A DNA stretch of 25,056 nt from Gudongella sp964604145 (GTDB lineage Bacteria; Bacillota; Clostridia; Tissierellales; Tissierellaceae): contig CAZRXS010000016.1 of the NCBI GenBank assembly GCA_964604145.1, positions 1 to 25,056 of the forward strand, read 5' to 3'. Under the pieces are notes generated by a model. That model was not told the DNA's origin and did no database searches. It was given only the letters and a program-made list of their open reading frames with translations. The translations under genes were made by a program, and so were the position numbers. Of this stretch, positions 21,356 through 25,056 are shown in pieces (the first letter of the stretch is position 1; the number at the start of each line of letters is the position of its first letter).

Positions 21356-24112
21356 TTAACTTATTTGCTTTGTAGGATCGCCACAACATCTTTTGTATTT
21401 TTTGCCACTACCACAAGGACACGGTTCATTCCTACCAATTTTCTTTTCCTTGTTGACAACAGTCTTATTAGGAATGCTAGCGTTAGGACCGCCTACTCTT
21501 AAGGGTTGGGCTACTCTTTTACGTTCTATATTGTCATTTAAAACTGCATGATATAAAAATCCTACCGTGTCTTCAGCAATACTTGCTGTCATTTCATCAA
21601 ACATATCAAAACCTTCAATTTGATAAGCACGTACTGGATCTTGTTGCCCAACTGCTCTTAATCCAATACCCTGTCTTAGTTGGTCCATTGCATCTATATG
21701 GTCCATCCATTTTCTATCAACAACTTGAAGTAGTACGATCCTCTCAATTTCCCTAAACTTTTCTTCCCCAAATTCATTTTCTTTTTCAGCATATTTTTCT
21801 TTAGCTTTCTTTAAAATATATTCGCCTAGGCTTTCTTTTGTAAGGCTCTCAATATTTAATGATGAGAATACCCTTTTCCCAAAGTCAAACTTATTTATAA
21901 AATAGGTTTCCATACCTTCTAAATCCCATTCTTCAGGATACTTCATCCCACCTGTGTATAATTCTACATTAGTTGTAATTATATTGTTAATCATTTCTTG
22001 TATATGTTCACTTAAGTCCTCACCTTGAAGCACTTTTCTTCTTTCTCCATAGATAATTTCTCTTTGCTTATTCATAACATCATCATATTGCAGAACATGC
22101 TTTCTGATTGAAAAATTATTACTTTCTACCTTTTTTTGAGCACCCTCAATTGTCTTTGTCAATAAACTATGCTCAAGAGGTTCATCTTCAGGCATATTTA
22201 AACCATCGATAATACCTTTCATCCTTTCGCCAGCGAAAAGTCTCATCAAATCATCTTCAAGCGATATATAAAATCTTGAACTACCTGGGTCTCCTTGCCT
22301 ACCAGCCCTACCCCTTAGCTGATTATCTATACGCCTTGATTCATGTCTTTCAGTACCAATAATATGAAGTCCTCCAACCCCAACAACTCTTTTGTGTTCA
22401 TCTGCTGTTGCATTTTCATACTTTTCTATCAAGTTTTTGTATTCTTCTCTCGCTTTTAAAACTTCTTCATCCTCAATATCAAAAAAACTATCTACAAGGG
22501 CCAGAACTTCCTCATCATAATCTTTTTTCTTTAATTCATCCATTGCCATGTGTTCAGGATTACCACCTAGTACAATATCTGTACCTCTTCCCGCCATATT
22601 TGTTGCAATTGTAACACTAGCAAATCTACCAGCTTGTGCGACTATGTCAGCCTCTTTCTCATGCTGTTTTGCATTTAAGACTTCATGCTTTATGCCCTCT
22701 TTTTTTAGCATCTTTGAAAGCATTTCAGATCTTTCTATTGTAATAGTACCAACTAAAATTGGTTGACCATCTCTATGCCTTTCTTTTATCTCATTAACTA
22801 CAGCTTTAAATTTACCTTCTTCTGTCTTATATACACTATCAGGATAATCTATTCTTATTACAGGTTCATTTGTTGGAATTTCAACGACATCCATTGTATA
22901 TATTTCCCTAAATTCCTCTTCTTCAGTTTTTGCAGTACCTGTCATACCTGAAAGCTTGTCGTACATCCTAAAATAATTCTGGAATGTTATTGTTGCAAGT
23001 GTTTTTGATTCAGAACGAACATTTAAGCCCTCTTTCGCTTCTATAGCTTGATGTAGTCCATTGCTATATCTCCTACCGTGCATAAGCCTGCCAGTAAACT
23101 CATCTACAATTATTACTTCACCTTCATTTACAACATAATCAATATCTCTTTTCATGATACTTCTAGCTTTAATAGCCTGATTTATATGATGTGCAATCTC
23201 CATATTTTCCAAATCGGCCATATTTTCTAGTCCAAAAAAACTTTCTGCTTTTGCAGTTCCCTTATCAGTTAAGGCTATTGACTTAGCTTTTTCATCTATA
23301 AGATAATCCACAGTCTCTTCTTTAATTTCTCTATTAAATGGATCTGACTTTGTCTCATCTGGATTTAAATATCTAGATGTTAGTGTCCTTGCAAAATGGT
23401 CAGCCATGGTATATAAATTTGTTGACTTATCGCCTTTCCCAGATATTATTAAAGGTGTCCTCGCCTCATCTACAAGTATAGAGTCAACCTCATCTACAAT
23501 CGCATAGTAGAGCTTTCTTTGCACCATTTCTTCTTTATAAATTACCATGTTATCCCTTAGGTAGTCAAAGCCAAATTCATTATTAGTCCCATAGGTAATA
23601 TCTGCTGCGTAAGCTTCTTTTTTCTCTGTGTTTTCCATTCCATGCACTACACAGCCTACGGTTAATCCTAAAAATTCATATACTTTACCCATCCATTGCC
23701 TGTCTCTCTTTGCAAGATAATCATTAACTGTTATTATATGAACGCCTAGGCCAGTTAAAGCATTTAGATAAGCTGGAAGAGTTGCAACCAAAGTTTTACC
23801 TTCTCCAGTTTTCATCTCAGCTATTCGGCCTTGATGGAGTATAATCCCACCATATAATTGTACTGGAAAGTGCTTCATGCCAAGAACTCTAATTGATGCT
23901 TCTCTTACAACAGCAAATGCCTCAGGTAAGATCTCGTCAAGTTCTTCTCCGCCTGCAAATCTATCTTTAAATTCTCCTGTTTTAGCTTTTAATTCATTAT
24001 CGCTCATCGCTTGCATCTTTGGATCAAGCGCCAATATTTTATTTACAGTTCCATCTAATTTTTTAAGCTCTCTTTCACTATATGTCCCTAAGAGCTTATC
24101 TAATAATCCCAT
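21356..24112 (-). CDS. secA: Preprotein translocase ATPase SecA
   Basis: Motor of the Sec export pathway, 918 residues. DEAD motor 1 has MKTGEGKTLVA at 100-110 and VDEVDSILVDEARTP near 207. The preprotein cross-linking domain has GRLMHGRRYSNGLHQAIEAKE; motor 2 has ATNMAGRGTDI and QLRGRAGRQGDPGSS. The C-terminal SEC-C zinc motif is GRNEPCPCGSGKKYKRCCG, ending in Cys-Cys, a common Firmicutes variant of Cys-His. The start is ATG after AAAGGATGA. It has its own promoter (24147-24175) and precedes prfB. Confidence 0.98.
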   Translation of the reverse strand: MGLLDKLLGTYSERELKKLDGTVNKILALDPKMQAMSDNELKAKTGEFKDRFAGGEELDEILPEAFAVVREASIRVLGMKHFPVQLYGGIILHQGRIAEMKTGEGKTLVATLPAYLNALTGLGVHIITVNDYLAKRDRQWMGKVYEFLGLTVGCVVHGMENTEKKEAYAADITYGTNNEFGFDYLRDNMVIYKEEMVQRKLYYAIVDEVDSILVDEARTPLIISGKGDKSTNLYTMADHFARTLTSRYLNPDETKSDPFNREIKEETVDYLIDEKAKSIALTDKGTAKAESFFGLENMADLENMEIAHHINQAIKARSIMKRDIDYVVNEGEVIIVDEFTGRLMHGRRYSNGLHQAIEAKEGLNVRSESKTLATITFQNYFRMYDKLSGMTGTAKTEEEEFREIYTMDVVEIPTNEPVIRIDYPDSVYKTEEGKFKAVVNEIKERHRDGQPILVGTITIERSEMLSKMLKKEGIKHEVLNAKQHEKEADIVAQAGRFASVTIATNMAGRGTDIVLGGNPEHMAMDELKKKDYDEEVLALVDSFFDIEDEEVLKAREEYKNLIEKYENATADEHKRVVGVGGLHIIGTERHESRRIDNQLRGRAGRQGDPGSSRFYISLEDDLMRLFAGERMKGIIDGLNMPEDEPLEHSLLTKTIEGAQKKVESNNFSIRKHVLQYDDVMNKQREIIYGERRKVLQGEDLSEHIQEMINNIITTNVELYTGGMKYPEEWDLEGMETYFINKFDFGKRVFSSLNIESLTKESLGEYILKKAKEKYAEKENEFGEEKFREIERIVLLQVVDRKWMDHIDAMDQLRQGIGLRAVGQQDPVRAYQIEGFDMFDEMTASIAEDTVGFLYHAVLNDNIERKRVAQPLRVGGPNASIPNKTVVNKEKKIGRNEPCPCGSGKKYKRCCGDPTKQIS

Positions 24113-24146
24113 TTATATCATCCTTTCAACTAATTAACACCAATAT

Positions 24147-24175
24147 ATTATATCACTTATCCACAAGTATGCCAA
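24147..24175 (-). promoter_or_regulatory. secA promoter with a DnaA box in the spacer
   Basis: On the minus strand TTGGCA (plus 24170-24175), a 17-base spacer and TATAAT (plus 24147-24152), matching consensus in 11 of 12 positions. A perfect DnaA box, TGTGGATAA on the minus strand (plus 24157-24165), lies entirely in the spacer. The transcript would reach the secA start about 30 bases later. Confidence 0.72.
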
Positions 24176-24240
24176 ATGAAAAAACTTATTTAAGGATTGC
24201 TTTTCCTTTGATCTTTCTCTATTTATGCATGTTTATATTT

Positions 24241-24290
24241 AGAGTAATAATAAAAGCAGGGCCTCTCCGCCCTGCTTTTATTATTACTCT
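24241..24290 (-). terminator. Terminator after hpf
   Basis: A perfect 22-bp inverted repeat (24241-24262 and 24269-24290) with a 6-base loop CTCTCC on the plus strand. The core AAAAGCAGGGC / GCCCTGCTTTT is a usual terminator with a T-run, but the stem continues through ATTATTACTCT. It overlaps the hpf stop codon by two bases. Confidence 0.92.
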
Positions 24291-24825
24291 AATTGAATTC
24301 TGGTTCTATTAAACCATAATTTCCATCTTTTCTTTTATATACAACTGAAACTTCTTCCGTCTCTGCATCCATAAATACAAAGAAATTATGTCTTAGTAAT
24401 TCCATTTGAAGTATAGCCTCATCAGTTGACATTGGTTTTAATCCAAATCTTTTTATTCTCACTAATCTAGGCTTATCATCTTCTTCCTCTTTAGTAGGTG
24501 AAGGTACATTCTCAAATCTTATAGTCTCGCCGTTTTTATAACGATTTTGAAGCTTTGTTTTATATCTTCTTATTTGTCTTTCTAGAATGTCAACTGCTTT
24601 GTCAATAGAAGCATACATGTCATCGCTAGATTCCTCTGCCCTTAAAATTGTCCCGGGAAGGTTTATGGTAACTTCGATAGTCTTTCTATTCTTTTCAGTC
24701 CCAAATGTTACATTTCCCGTAACATCGGTCTGAAAATATTTATCGAGTTTACTCAGCTTCTTTTCAGTAACATCCCTCAGTGCGTCTGTTACGTCCATGT
24801 TTTTTCCAGTGTAGTTCATTTTCAT
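24289..24825 (-). CDS. hpf: Ribosome hibernation promoting factor, long form
   Basis: Long HPF of 178 residues that binds the 30S decoding centre and joins ribosomes into 100S dimers in slow growth. The N-terminal domain has MKMNYTGKNMDVTDALRDVTEKKLSKLDKYF and the basic helix ILERQIRRYKTKLQNR. After a charged linker (about 110-125) comes the dimerisation domain with MSTDEAILQMELLRHNFFVFMDAETEEVSVVYKRKDGNYGLIEPE split across its beta strands. I chose ATG 24825 because AAAGGAG sits 8 bases upstream; the TTG at 24843 would put that site in the coding region. It is the gene upstream of secA, a common Firmicutes order, with a strong terminator in between. Confidence 0.95.
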   Translation of the reverse strand: MKMNYTGKNMDVTDALRDVTEKKLSKLDKYFQTDVTGNVTFGTEKNRKTIEVTINLPGTILRAEESSDDMYASIDKAVDILERQIRRYKTKLQNRYKNGETIRFENVPSPTKEEEDDKPRLVRIKRFGLKPMSTDEAILQMELLRHNFFVFMDAETEEVSVVYKRKDGNYGLIEPEFN

Positions 24826-24874
24826 AAACCCAGCTCCTTTCAAATAAGTATAATCACTTATACTATCTAAGACT

Positions 24875-24880
24875 ATTATA
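24875..24880 (-). promoter_or_regulatory. Possible -10 of the hpf promoter
   Basis: A perfect TATAAT on the minus strand lies about 50 bases upstream of the hpf start. The 17-base-spaced -35 (TAGGAT) is weak for sigma-A. GTAGGATTT there resembles a sigma-H -35, which would fit stationary-phase control, but a matching sigma-H -10 was not found. Confidence 0.45.
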
Positions 24881-24977
24881 CCCTTAAAATTTATAAAATC
24901 CTACAATTTTTAAAACTATTGATAATTTTAATCTTAACTATCTTAAATGTGACTTGTGCATATCTTTTTCCTATTTC

Positions 24978-25056
24978 TGTGGATAACTAACTTATACACT
25001 GTGGATATTGTGGGCAAGTCTGTGGAAATCGTCATTTCTTAGCTTTTGTGTGTGGA
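24978..25056 (-). other. DnaA-box-like cluster at the right edge
   Basis: In the orientation TGTGGATAA on the plus strand: a perfect copy at 24978-24986, TGTGGATAT at 25000, TGTGGGCAA at 25009, TGTGGAAAT at 25021, and TGTGGA at 25051 cut by the window end. The cluster lies upstream of hpf and is oriented opposite to the one at 11272-11386. It continues past the edge, so its full size is unknown. Confidence 0.6.

Noticed and set aside
24826..24843. hpf start at TTG 24843
   Set aside because: The Shine-Dalgarno AAAGGAG would then be inside the coding region; ATG 24825 is correctly spaced.

Overview
This window is low-GC Firmicutes DNA, most likely from an anaerobic clostridial lineage (Clostridia/Tissierellia type; the genus cannot be fixed from sequence alone). 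The reasons are AT-rich intergenic DNA, strong GGAGG-type ribosome binding sites, sigma-A promoters close to TTGACA-17-TATAAT, an FMN riboswitch, a cysteine T-box, Rex, an NAD(P)-linked glutamate dehydrogenase, a long-form HPF, and the gene order hpf-secA-prfB. Every gene except one (an ABC-F ATPase) is on the minus strand. No transposase, phage gene or CRISPR array was seen.

Left part (1-5,000): a DUF554 membrane protein, a DUF3160 lipoprotein overlapping a membrane-anchored protein with FG-GAP/VCBS-like D-x-D-x-D-G motifs, and an alpha/beta hydrolase. The hydrolase is preceded by an apparent ribosome-mediated transcription attenuator: a good sigma-A promoter, a 17-codon leader ORF, mutually exclusive RNA pairings, an intrinsic terminator, then the structural gene. 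This is the most interesting item in the window.

Middle-left (5,000-9,350): DNA repair enzymes (ExoIII-type AP endonuclease and an OGG-type 8-oxoguanine glycosylase) separated by a cluster of hairpin repeats; glutamate dehydrogenase; and the redox repressor Rex, whose promoter carries a Rex-like operator. Centre (9,350-14,100): the plus-strand ABC-F ATPase converges on a tsaE-tsaB-rimI-tsaD operon (tRNA t6A synthesis and an N-acetyltransferase). The convergent gap holds a perfect bidirectional terminator and a cluster of DnaA-box-like sequences.

Centre-right (14,200-18,100): ribU, the riboflavin ECF S component, under an FMN riboswitch; a cysK-cysE cysteine biosynthesis operon under a Cys T-box; and an ATP-NAD kinase-like protein just downstream of tex. 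Right part (18,100-25,056): tex, prfB (with a programmed +1 frameshift), secA and hpf. A perfect DnaA box lies between the -35 and -10 of the predicted secA promoter, and another DnaA-box cluster runs off the right edge.

The themes are mostly core housekeeping: translation fidelity and rescue (t6A, RF2, HPF, ABC-F, Tex), secretion, cysteine and flavin supply, and redox control. The less ordinary material is regulatory: the attenuator, a family of intergenic hairpins with a conserved loop and covarying stems, and the DnaA-box sites.
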